Shown here: positions 19,084 through 26,774 of the stretch, piece by piece | Layout: the number at the start of each line of letters is the position of its first letter | Position numbering within the stretch: the first letter of the stretch is position 1 | Assembly (NCBI RefSeq): GCF_001758195.1 | Contig: NZ_MASR01000003.1 | Location: 248,001-312,000, forward strand | Reading direction: 5' to 3' | Source of the DNA: Pseudohongiella acticola | Lineage (GTDB): Bacteria > Pseudomonadota > Gammaproteobacteria > Pseudomonadales > Pseudohongiellaceae | Length of the DNA stretch: 64,000 nucleotides | Position numbers and translations under genes: made by a program | The notes under the pieces: generated by a model | What the model saw: the letters and a program-made list of their open reading frames with translations, nothing else | Databases searched by the model: none | What the model was told of the DNA's origin: nothing

Positions 19084-21101
19084 GGCGTTTCCTCACTCGC
19101 TGAGTCTGTTGCAGCGCCACGTGACATGCTTTCCCATGGCGGCAACACCGGCAGTTCGCCGGCGTCGAACAGGAAACCGTGCAAAGGCGTCTGTTGCAGC
19201 TGCTGGTCTCGTATCAATTCATATTTTTCTGCGGTGGCACCGCGCAGCGCATCGTCGGTGCGCAGAATGGTGGGGCGGATAAACACCAGCAAATTTGTTT
19301 TCTGCACTGAACTGCTGCGCGAGCGGAACAGGTGACCGATGCCCGGCACGCTGCCCAGCAATGGCACGCGGGTTTCGCTCTGCACCACGTTGTCACGAAT
19401 CAGGCCGCCGAGCACGACGGTTTCACCATCCGCAACAGTGACCCGCGTTTCGATCTTGCGTTCATTGGTAATCAGGTCCACGGCGCCGGCCTTGGGTGAT
19501 ATGCTGGAAATCTCCTGGCTGATATCCAGCGCCACGCGGTCACCCCGATTGACATGTGGCGTCACTTTCAGGGTAGTACCCACATTCTGCCGGTTGATGG
19601 TCTGGAATGGGTTTTCGACACCGCCACTGCCACCTGGGGTGGTAAAGGAGCCGGTCAGAAACGGCACACTTTCACCGACCGTGATCACCGCTTCGGTGTT
19701 ATCCGTGGTCAGGATGTTTGGCGTCGACAGGATGTTGGCGCCGGAGTTGGCCTGCAACATATCGATCAGCGCCAACAAATCGGTGCTGCCACCGAGCCGA
19801 CCCAGACCGATTGTCTGACCAGCACTGCCGGCGAGACCGGCAGCAAGGCTGGTCAAAGCGGCGGTGCGATCCTCATTTAGCGCGCCATCCACAACCAGAC
19901 CCAACTGCTGAAGATTGTTGCCAGCGTCAAAGCTGCTGGCGAAGGCACCACTTTCATCACGGAACAGCCACTGTATGCCCAGGTTCTGGCCCACGTCATC
20001 ATTGATCTCGACAATAACCGCTTCCACCAGCACCTGTGCCCGCTGAATATCCAGGCGCTGTACAATGTCCATCAACGAATCGATGATATCCAGACCCGCG
20101 GTAATGATCAGCGCATTGTTGTCCGGGTCCGCTTCAATGGTCGCGCGTCTGGCAGTCTGACTGTCGCCATCGTCGCTTTCGCTAAGCCCATACATATTGC
20201 GCACAACAGAGCTGAGCACCTCAGCAATACGTTCGGCATCGGCGTATTCAAGGTAGATCACCCGCGTGTTGCCGCTTTGCTCCCGCGGCTGATCCAGCAG
20301 GCGGACCAGACCCCGTATGTTGTCACGCTGCCGCTGCCCCCCGGTAATCAGCACCGAATTGGTACGCGGGTCGGCACTGATCTGCAGGCGTGTAGCAACG
20401 GGTTCCTGGTCAGCGACTTCGGGGTTTTCGTTCATTTCCCGCAGCAGCGTGACTACGGTGGCTGCCTCAGCAAACTCCAGTCGTACCACTTCGGTTTCAG
20501 GAATAGATGTCTGATCAATACGTTCCAGAATCTGGCGGATACGTTCGATATTGGCGACCGTGTCTACCAGAACAATCATGTTGCCATTCGGGTACGCGGA
20601 CATCTGGCCGTTGCTCTGTGATACCAGCGGCCGCAGCACCGGCAGCACTTCAGCCACCGACACGTTATCAAGCTGAATGGCTTCGGTGACATACCGGTTG
20701 CTGTCCGCCGCATTGTAATTGGAGAACGGCAGTGGCGCGGAGCGTGCTTCCTGGGTTGGCAGGATGCTGACCATGTTGTCGCTGGATTCCACCGCGGTAA
20801 AGCCGTTGATATCCAGCGCGCGCAGGAAGATACTGTAGTAGCCCTGCGCATCAACTGGCTGACTGCTCATCACGGTGATCTGGCCGCGCACGCGCGGATC
20901 GATGATCATGGTTTTGCCGGTGACATCCTGCACCGCGCGTATGACTTCCAGAATATCGCTCTCGCGAAAGTTAGGCGTCCAGCTCTGTGCCTGTGCCAGT
21001 GCATTACTGGTTAATGCAAGTGCCATCACAGCCACGCCCAGCAGGCGACACCAGGCGGAGCCGGAAAAGGATTGCTTGTTCATCATGGCCTGCTGTTTCA
21101 T
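19080..21101 (-). CDS. gspD: Type II secretion secretin GspD
   Basis: The outer-membrane secretin, 673 residues. A signal peptide ends in NALAQA near residue 39, then comes an N0 domain (FRESDILEVIRAVQDVTGKT), repeated N1-N3 domains each carrying a VLVDT/ITAGL-type strand, and the C-terminal secretin barrel with VPLLGSVPGIGHLFRS and TNLLVFIRPTIL near the end. I selected ATG 21101, directly behind AGGAACC; a TTG codon immediately precedes it, and a second ATG 6 codons in is possible. No pilotin gene (gspS) is seen, so how it reaches the outer membrane is unknown. Confidence 0.96.
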   Translation of the reverse strand: MKQQAMMNKQSFSGSAWCRLLGVAVMALALTSNALAQAQSWTPNFRESDILEVIRAVQDVTGKTMIIDPRVRGQITVMSSQPVDAQGYYSIFLRALDINGFTAVESSDNMVSILPTQEARSAPLPFSNYNAADSNRYVTEAIQLDNVSVAEVLPVLRPLVSQSNGQMSAYPNGNMIVLVDTVANIERIRQILERIDQTSIPETEVVRLEFAEAATVVTLLREMNENPEVADQEPVATRLQISADPRTNSVLITGGQRQRDNIRGLVRLLDQPREQSGNTRVIYLEYADAERIAEVLSSVVRNMYGLSESDDGDSQTARRATIEADPDNNALIITAGLDIIDSLMDIVQRLDIQRAQVLVEAVIVEINDDVGQNLGIQWLFRDESGAFASSFDAGNNLQQLGLVVDGALNEDRTAALTSLAAGLAGSAGQTIGLGRLGGSTDLLALIDMLQANSGANILSTPNILTTDNTEAVITVGESVPFLTGSFTTPGGSGGVENPFQTINRQNVGTTLKVTPHVNRGDRVALDISQEISSISPKAGAVDLITNERKIETRVTVADGETVVLGGLIRDNVVQSETRVPLLGSVPGIGHLFRSRSSSVQKTNLLVFIRPTILRTDDALRGATAEKYELIRDQQLQQTPLHGFLFDAGELPVLPPWESMSRGAATDSASEETP

Positions 21102-21125
21102 CAAAAAAGGTTCCTGCTATTGTCG

Positions 21126-21959
21126 TCAGAATGCAAAGGCATCACGGCGGACCGTCACCGTCATGGTGTTGCTGTTACGAATCAGTTCCAGATCTATCCG
21201 ATCGCGGTTTTGCAGCTCCCGGGTCAGCGCCGAAAGATCGCCGCCCTGATCGACGGCAACGCCATCAACGGCAGTGATAATGTCTCCAGCCTGCAACCCG
21301 GCCGCCCGCAGCATGCCAGCGTCGCTGTCTTGCCTGATCTGTAAACCACGAACATTGCCGTTCTCGCGATAGATCCGGACCTGTACCTGCCCATTGACCT
21401 GAGGCGCTGCAGCGTTGTTCGCGCGTGAACCATCAGCTCTTGGCGGCGGCGCATCAGTTGAATCCTGGGGGTCGTACATCCACAGCGTTTCCAGGCGGCC
21501 ATTGTTGTTCAACACCACATATCGGGGATGCACGCTGTCAAGGGTGACGCCGGGGGTGGTGAGCGCCAGTTCGTCGTTGACCGAATAAACCTGCTGCCGG
21601 TCACCGCTGGCGATGATGGCTGAGGAGTTCGCCGCCGAACTGCCGGCAATCGAACCTCGCAGGACCAGACTTAAACGGGTATTGGCTGCCTGTTGCAGGT
21701 CGCCATTGCCCGTGCTCTGGCCAAGATCACCACGACCATTACTGAGCCGGAAGTTCTCCTGCAGATAGGCAATATCAATCCGCTCCGCCTGCAGCCCATT
21801 GCGCGCCACAGGCGATGCGACAGGCACCACCGGACCGGCAGCTGCCGAGGGTTGCGGGGAATTGAATAACCAGAAAAGTCGTGCCAGGCTGTGTCCGGCC
21901 CAGGCCAACATCGCGACAATGATTATCGCGGTGAGACCCGGACGCAGCACAGAGACCAA
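21126..21959 (-). CDS. gspC: Type II secretion protein GspC
   Basis: A GspC of about 277 residues and the first gene of the operon. A membrane helix near residues 9-28 is followed by a Pro/Ala linker, the HR domain (RLSLVLRGSIAGSS) that contacts the GspD N0 domain, and a C-terminal PDZ domain (LQAGDIITAVDGVAVDQGGD). GspC links the inner platform to the secretin and takes part in substrate selection. The start is uncertain: the frame stays open upstream to 22061 without an ATG, GTG or TTG. TTG 21959 or the GTG at 21950 are the best choices, and neither has a strong ribosome-binding site. Confidence 0.88.
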   Translation of the reverse strand: MVSVLRPGLTAIIIVAMLAWAGHSLARLFWLFNSPQPSAAAGPVVPVASPVARNGLQAERIDIAYLQENFRLSNGRGDLGQSTGNGDLQQAANTRLSLVLRGSIAGSSAANSSAIIASGDRQQVYSVNDELALTTPGVTLDSVHPRYVVLNNNGRLETLWMYDPQDSTDAPPPRADGSRANNAAAPQVNGQVQVRIYRENGNVRGLQIRQDSDAGMLRAAGLQAGDIITAVDGVAVDQGGDLSALTRELQNRDRIDLELIRNSNTMTVTVRRDAFAF

Positions 21960-21990
21960 ACTCTGTCGAGTTTTGTGAAAGATCGTGTTC

Positions 21991-21996
21991 AGTATA
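21991..21996 (-). promoter_or_regulatory. Candidate -10 box of the gspC-N operon
   Basis: On the minus strand this reads TATACT, 5 of 6 bases of the sigma-70 -10. The -35 region is not recognisable at 17 nt, which would fit an activator-dependent promoter. An inverted repeat (TCAGA-TATG-TCTGA, 22021-22034) lies just upstream of the expected -35. Confidence 0.35.
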
Positions 21997-22020
21997 CTCT
22001 CCCAAATATGCTGATCGCGC

Positions 22021-22034
22021 TCAGATATGTCTGA
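22021..22034. promoter_or_regulatory. Inverted repeat upstream of gspC, possible operator
   Basis: Perfect 5-bp arms TCAGA and TCTGA surround TATG. The repeat lies just upstream of the expected -35 of the candidate gspC promoter, a typical activator position. It may equally be chance, and no family of regulator is suggested by the sequence. Confidence 0.25.
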
Positions 22035-22058
22035 CTGCTCCGTAGGGTTACGGAGCAG
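22035..22058 (-). terminator. Strong hairpin between the TonB receptor and gspC (no U-tract)
   Basis: A perfect 10-bp stem (CTGCTCCGTA / TACGGAGCAG) with a four-base loop starts 10 nt after the stop codon of the TonB receptor. No U-run follows on either strand, so it is not a classical intrinsic terminator. It could stabilise the upstream mRNA or slow transcription before the gsp genes. Confidence 0.45.
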
Positions 22059-22067
22059 GTGTTACAG

Positions 22068-24737
22068 TTACAGGTTCCATTGCAGATCAAGTCGCAGTCT
22101 GGCACCACTTTCCACATCGATGATACGTACATCATCACGGTAGAATTCGCGGTTCTCGTTCAACAGGTTCTGTGCGCGCAAACGCAGCGTCAGGCTGTCG
22201 GTCGGGAAATACGAGTAAGTCAGGTCCAGTGAGTGGAACGGATCTTCGAACGCATCCGGTGACGGCGAACGCCCACCAAAGAACACACGATCGCCGAACA
22301 CGTTGTACAGCAGTGACGCTGAATGTTTGGCGTTTTCGGAGTCATATCCCAACTGGGTGTTCACCACGTACTCCGAGTGGCCGGTCAGACGACGCGTCAG
22401 ACTGGTCTGCGAACTGGCTTCAGTAAAGGTCAGTTCGGAGTCACTCAGTACCACGTTACCACTGACAAAGAAGCCGCCACCAATAACTTTCAGGCCTTCG
22501 AATTCAATGCCGTATATCTCACCGCTCTCAGCGTTTTCGAAACTGAGCAGGCGAGCATCCTGCGGCCCCGGACGCTCAACGCGTTCGATCGGGTCAGTGA
22601 TGTCCTTGTAGAACAGTGACACCGTGATGTTGTCACCATTATCAAAGAACAGCTCGGTACGCAGATCGATGTGCTCGATATCCGAGAACTTCAGGTTGGG
22701 GTTGCCGGCAACACGGTCGTTTAATTCCGGGTCGATAAACTGGATATTGGCGTATTCGCGCAGGTCGGGTCGAACCACTGTTTTGCCGTAGCCCAGACGA
22801 ACCTGGAAATTCTCCGTTCCCAGGAAGCCGTCCTGCATGTAGGTCAGCGCCGCAGCTGGATAAAAGTCGTCGTCTCGGACAGTGAATGTCTGATCGGGGT
22901 CACGCATGTTTTCAATAATGCCGTCCAGCGATTGACCCGTGTAATCCAGCAGATCCAGCGGCAGAACACCGCGGCTGAAATCTTCCCAGCGTACGCCTAC
23001 CGTGGCACGCCAGTTGTCCATGAAGAAGGCATCAACAGAGCCAAATGCGGCCGCTTTGGTTTCACCGGCCAGATAGCTCTCCGTACCGAAGTTTGATCCC
23101 ATATCCAGGAAGAAACCGTTGTCCAGATTGGCCAGGTTGTCGTCGCTGAATACCTGAGCGGGCGTACCATCACGGCCTAGCGCACCCATCACAATATTGG
23201 CGGTGTAGCCCCGGTAGTCGCGCGACTTTCGGCTGCGATTATAGCCGCCACTGATGGTGCCGTCGGCAAAGCCGAGATCATACGGCGCATCAATCTGATA
23301 ACCCCAGCTTTCTACCTGGTCTTCCAGGTTCAGGAAGCTGAACTGCGCGGAGGCACCGGTATTCACCTGTGTCGCCAGCAGCGCATCTGTACTGGGATCA
23401 CGCTGGTTAATGGACTGCACCGACGACGCGTTAGGCACTTCGGTGCTGGCACGCGCGTCTGAATAGAACCAGTTAACGTCCAGGCTGGTAATGAAATCGA
23501 ACACGGCAGGAATGGTCAGAAAATCGAGGTCGTAACGCTCCAGCGTATGCTCACCCGTTACCTGGTTTACTTTCAACTCCCGCTTTTCCAGACGTGTGAT
23601 GTTGGTCTTGCGTTGACGTCCGTTAGCCTGCTGAAAGTCACCGTTGTATCCCAGCACGATGGAGGATTGATCCTCATCATCCTGAAGCAGATAGCTGTTA
23701 GTGCCGATCTTGTGACGATCTTGATAGTTCAGGCTAAAGTTTACCGCCGCCGTCGTACTTTCATTGCTGAATGTACGCTGGATGTTGCGGAATGATTCAT
23801 CAGGATCAGTGAAGTTCTGTTCAAACTGATCTGAGTTGCGGCTGGACTCACCAATCGAGACGTTGGCCAGCGCACCAAAAGACAGATCGTTATTGATATC
23901 CCAGGCGTTGCCGGCGGTTACGGATATGTTGGTATCCGGATCAAGATCGGTCTCCCGATCAATATCGATGTTGCGATTCAGGTCGAGCATCAGATCGCGG
24001 TTGATGGCAACACCGGCAGCCTGTTGCGCGGCCGTTGGTGTACCTGAACCCGGGAATTCAAAGCGGGTAATATTGGCGGGGCTGATATCACCCTGATACT
24101 TGTTCAGCGCCTGCGTGATGGATGCGGGCAGAGATCCCTGATCACCCAGGTTGGGCAGGCCTTTGCCTGAGTTTTCGGTATTCCAGCCGGTGCCGACACT
24201 GACGTCGAACACCAGGTCGTCTGGCGTGCCACGGGTACGGATATTGACGTTACCGCCGCCAAAGGCTGCTGGCTGGTCAGCGGAATAGGCTTTGCTGATT
24301 TTAACCGACTCAAGAATAGACGCAGGAATATAATCCAATGGTATGACGTTACGGCTCAGCTCCGGTGAGGGAATCTCGGCGCCATTGAGCGTTGCGCTGG
24401 AATAGCGCTCGCCCAGACCACGCACGTAGATGAATTTCCCGTCTACAAGAGTCAGACCGGTCACCCGACGCAGCGCTGATGCGACATCAGAGTCACCTGC
24501 GCGCGATATCTGCTCAACACCAACCACTTCGGCGGCGAACGGTTGTTCAATACGCTCCATAATCAGAGACCGAGCAGCATCCCGAAGTCGCCCGGAGACA
24601 ACAATTTCCTCAATCTGCGGTGGCGGCACCGCAGAACCGGACTGCGCCATCGTTTCTGGCACGGCCGTGAAACCTGTCACCGCCAGTGCAACGGCCAGTG
24701 CCAGTTGCCGTTTCTGCCAAACCATTTGTTTCTTCAT
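22068..24737 (-). CDS. TonB-dependent outer-membrane receptor
   Basis: An 889-residue TonB-dependent receptor. Residues 1-32 are a signal peptide ending ETMAQ. A TonB-box-like EEIVVSG lies at about 43-49, and the plug follows with GLTLVDGKFIYVRGLGERYS, LNGAEIPSP and FGGGNVNIRTRG. The large barrel ends in a C-terminal strand LRLDLQWNL with a hydrophobic residue last. The plug resembles receptors for large or unusual ligands rather than classic siderophore receptors, but the substrate cannot be read from the sequence. It lies directly downstream of the beta-helix lipoprotein and upstream of gspC, all on one strand, which suggests a SusCD-like receptor/surface lipoprotein pair. ATG 24737 is preferred; 24764 would add nine residues. 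Confidence 0.93.
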   Translation of the reverse strand: MKKQMVWQKRQLALAVALAVTGFTAVPETMAQSGSAVPPPQIEEIVVSGRLRDAARSLIMERIEQPFAAEVVGVEQISRAGDSDVASALRRVTGLTLVDGKFIYVRGLGERYSSATLNGAEIPSPELSRNVIPLDYIPASILESVKISKAYSADQPAAFGGGNVNIRTRGTPDDLVFDVSVGTGWNTENSGKGLPNLGDQGSLPASITQALNKYQGDISPANITRFEFPGSGTPTAAQQAAGVAINRDLMLDLNRNIDIDRETDLDPDTNISVTAGNAWDINNDLSFGALANVSIGESSRNSDQFEQNFTDPDESFRNIQRTFSNESTTAAVNFSLNYQDRHKIGTNSYLLQDDEDQSSIVLGYNGDFQQANGRQRKTNITRLEKRELKVNQVTGEHTLERYDLDFLTIPAVFDFITSLDVNWFYSDARASTEVPNASSVQSINQRDPSTDALLATQVNTGASAQFSFLNLEDQVESWGYQIDAPYDLGFADGTISGGYNRSRKSRDYRGYTANIVMGALGRDGTPAQVFSDDNLANLDNGFFLDMGSNFGTESYLAGETKAAAFGSVDAFFMDNWRATVGVRWEDFSRGVLPLDLLDYTGQSLDGIIENMRDPDQTFTVRDDDFYPAAALTYMQDGFLGTENFQVRLGYGKTVVRPDLREYANIQFIDPELNDRVAGNPNLKFSDIEHIDLRTELFFDNGDNITVSLFYKDITDPIERVERPGPQDARLLSFENAESGEIYGIEFEGLKVIGGGFFVSGNVVLSDSELTFTEASSQTSLTRRLTGHSEYVVNTQLGYDSENAKHSASLLYNVFGDRVFFGGRSPSPDAFEDPFHSLDLTYSYFPTDSLTLRLRAQNLLNENREFYRDDVRIIDVESGARLRLDLQWNL

Positions 24738-24776
24738 GATCGTAACCTGTAATTTTGTCAGCATCTTTAAGCCCGA

Positions 24777-24810
24777 ACGGGGATAAGTCCGACATCGGCC
24801 TTATCCCCGT
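24777..24810 (-). terminator. Strong hairpin between the lipoprotein and TonB receptor genes (no U-tract)
   Basis: An 11-bp perfect stem (ACGGGGATAAG / CTTATCCCCGT) encloses a 12-nt loop which itself can pair (CCGA/TCGG). It lies between the lipoprotein stop (24846) and the receptor start (24737). The absence of a U-run argues against full termination. A partial barrier or 3'-end stabiliser that keeps lipoprotein mRNA above receptor mRNA is plausible. Confidence 0.5.
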
Positions 24811-24845
24811 GAGTCTGCATCCGCGAGGCGGACACAATCGGCGTG

Positions 24846-26495
24846 TTACAGACCGGTTGTCCAGCCAGACACCCAGTCATTGCCTTCTTTCACTGCACCA
24901 ACGAAGTCGACTGCGGTAAAGAAAGAGCTGCTTCCTGCGCTACCCAGTGACGGTGCCGCTGCTGCGTTGAAGCTGTCGTTGAGGCGAGTCACGTCGAACA
25001 CTGTGACGTTGATCGCAGCACCGTTAGCGTCTGTCATGTTGGATGCAGTGACATACGCAGTCGGGTTTGCAGAACCCAGACCGGTAATGACATTGGCAGG
25101 CAGATTGGCAGATTCATCAATTACCGCGTTGCCGCTGTTAACCCACCAGTTGCGAATGTCGAAACCGCTGGCTTTCAGAGACTCAGAGCAGGCAGCAACG
25201 TTGCCGCTTGCAACAGAAATGCCTGAGTTGATGCCGGCAAACGTCTGGTCGCTGTCAAGTTCCACACATTCGTTGCTGGACATGCCGTCAGCGTTGGACG
25301 TAATGATGGAGTTGTACATTTCGAAGTAAGTACCTTCACGGTACAGAGGACCTTCTGAATCACCTTTGGAGCTTGGGGCAGTGCCCTGGTTAGTATCAAC
25401 AGCGTTAGTAATACACGTCATGTTGGATACACGGCCTTTGGTGAAGGGACCAATATCATCAGGACGGGAATCGCCAGTGTTGTCGGCCTCGATGCAGCGG
25501 TTGCCACCAGTGCCGGGAGGAGAAACAAACAGACCAAACTGCATGTTGCCCGCCCAACCTTCTGAATAATCGAAGGCATCATCGCCAACGTTCACGCCGA
25601 CAATGTACTTGAGATTGACCGCACCGCCGAACATTTCAAAACCGTCATCCAGCGTAGTGTAAGTCTGTACGTACTCTACTGTTGTACCAGAACCTACCGC
25701 GTTGAAAGTCAGGCCGTTAACTTCATCACCGTCAACAACTTCGAAACCGGCATGGCGGATCTGCACGTAGCGAAGCACGCCTGAGTTTTCTGCGTTGTTG
25801 TTGCCGCCATAAGTGTTCGGCTTGCCTTCAGCAGCCACGTGGCAGTTATGCGGATTACTGGAAGAGGACTGACGATCAGCGTCTGTGCACTTGTTGGTTA
25901 TACCGTTACCGTTGATCTGTACACCACCCCACAGACCGCGGTCTGACAGAGTACCCTGGCCATCACGCAGGTCAGCGACGGCGCTGAAAATAATCGGACG
26001 ATCACGCGTGCCTTCCGCAATGATGCGGGCGCCGCGGGTAATCACCACGTAGTCCTGGGAGCTAAAGAACGCAAGCTCGGCACCAGCACCAATGGTCAGC
26101 GTGGGACCTTCACCATCCTGCGGAATACGTACGCCCTGAGCGGCGGAGTTGGCGTTGACATCGCGACCCACAAACAGGCTGTCTTCGAAGATGTGCAGGC
26201 CATCATTGGGCAGATCGTTGATAACCAGATCAGTGGTCAGAGGGCGGGTGTCGGCCACAAACGTTGAAGAATAGGTGCAGTTGGTGCCATCGAAGCTGCC
26301 TTGCAGCGTCTGACCGGATGTTGTGTAGCTGGCGCAGGGATTGGTTGTACCGCTGTTGCCACCACCATCATTGGTGGTATTGTTGGAATTGGACACAGTG
26401 GTTGAGGGTGCCAGTGTTACACCGCCGCCGTCACAAGCGGTTACGGCCGCTGCCAGCAGGCTGATGCTGAAAATTGTCTTGATGTTCATGTTCAC
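24846..26495 (-). CDS. Beta-helix-like surface lipoprotein, probable type II secretion substrate
   Basis: A 549-residue lipoprotein. The signal ends AAVTAC with lipidated Cys21, followed by Asp22-Gly-Gly-Gly and a Ser/Thr/Asn-rich linker to about residue 60. The remainder has features of a right-handed beta-helix: RGLWGGVQINGNG, GVLRYVQIRHAG, a LDDGFEMFGGAVNLKYIVG segment and DDAFDYSEGWAGNMQFG. No catalytic motif is recognised. Asp at +2 keeps lipoproteins from the Lol route in Enterobacteria and is found in type II-secreted lipoproteins such as pullulanase, so cell-surface export by the adjacent Gsp system is likely (inference). Start GTG 26495 is five nt after AAGGAG; ATG 26489 is the alternative. 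A PhoB-like box lies about 150 bp upstream. Confidence 0.8.
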   Translation of the reverse strand: MNMNIKTIFSISLLAAAVTACDGGGVTLAPSTTVSNSNNTTNDGGGNSGTTNPCASYTTSGQTLQGSFDGTNCTYSSTFVADTRPLTTDLVINDLPNDGLHIFEDSLFVGRDVNANSAAQGVRIPQDGEGPTLTIGAGAELAFFSSQDYVVITRGARIIAEGTRDRPIIFSAVADLRDGQGTLSDRGLWGGVQINGNGITNKCTDADRQSSSSNPHNCHVAAEGKPNTYGGNNNAENSGVLRYVQIRHAGFEVVDGDEVNGLTFNAVGSGTTVEYVQTYTTLDDGFEMFGGAVNLKYIVGVNVGDDAFDYSEGWAGNMQFGLFVSPPGTGGNRCIEADNTGDSRPDDIGPFTKGRVSNMTCITNAVDTNQGTAPSSKGDSEGPLYREGTYFEMYNSIITSNADGMSSNECVELDSDQTFAGINSGISVASGNVAACSESLKASGFDIRNWWVNSGNAVIDESANLPANVITGLGSANPTAYVTASNMTDANGAAINVTVFDVTRLNDSFNAAAAPSLGSAGSSSFFTAVDFVGAVKEGNDWVSGWTTGL

Positions 26496-26640
26496 AATCG
26501 CTCCTTTTTATGGTCCTGCACCAGAAATTGGTTTTTACAATCGAGTCGCTGTCGAATCGAAATCTGAGCGGTATTTGCTGCCGAAAATCCAAATTAACCA
26601 GGTCCGGACTACCGCGGTGCGATATTGTTGATCAGCGATC

Positions 26641-26658
26641 ATGTCAGAATCGTGACAG
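26641..26658 (-). promoter_or_regulatory. Candidate PhoB box upstream of the lipoprotein-receptor genes
   Basis: On the minus strand the site reads CTGTCAC-GATT-CTGACAT. The E. coli Pho box is two direct CTGTCAT-type heptamers with a 4-bp AT-rich spacer. The first heptamer matches CTGTCAY fully, the second in six of seven bases, and the 11-bp period is exact. It points toward the lipoprotein gene, about 145 bp before its start. The downstream -10 is weak (CAATAT near 26622-26627). No other such box was noticed in the window. Confidence 0.5.
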
Positions 26659-26774
26659 CACCGGATAAAAATGAATTTTTTGCCCTCACGCCTTAACTAC
26701 TATTTATCAATGACTTACGAAGAATTCGTATTCGTCGACAGAGACTGCAGAATCCAAAAAAGAGGAAGCAAATC

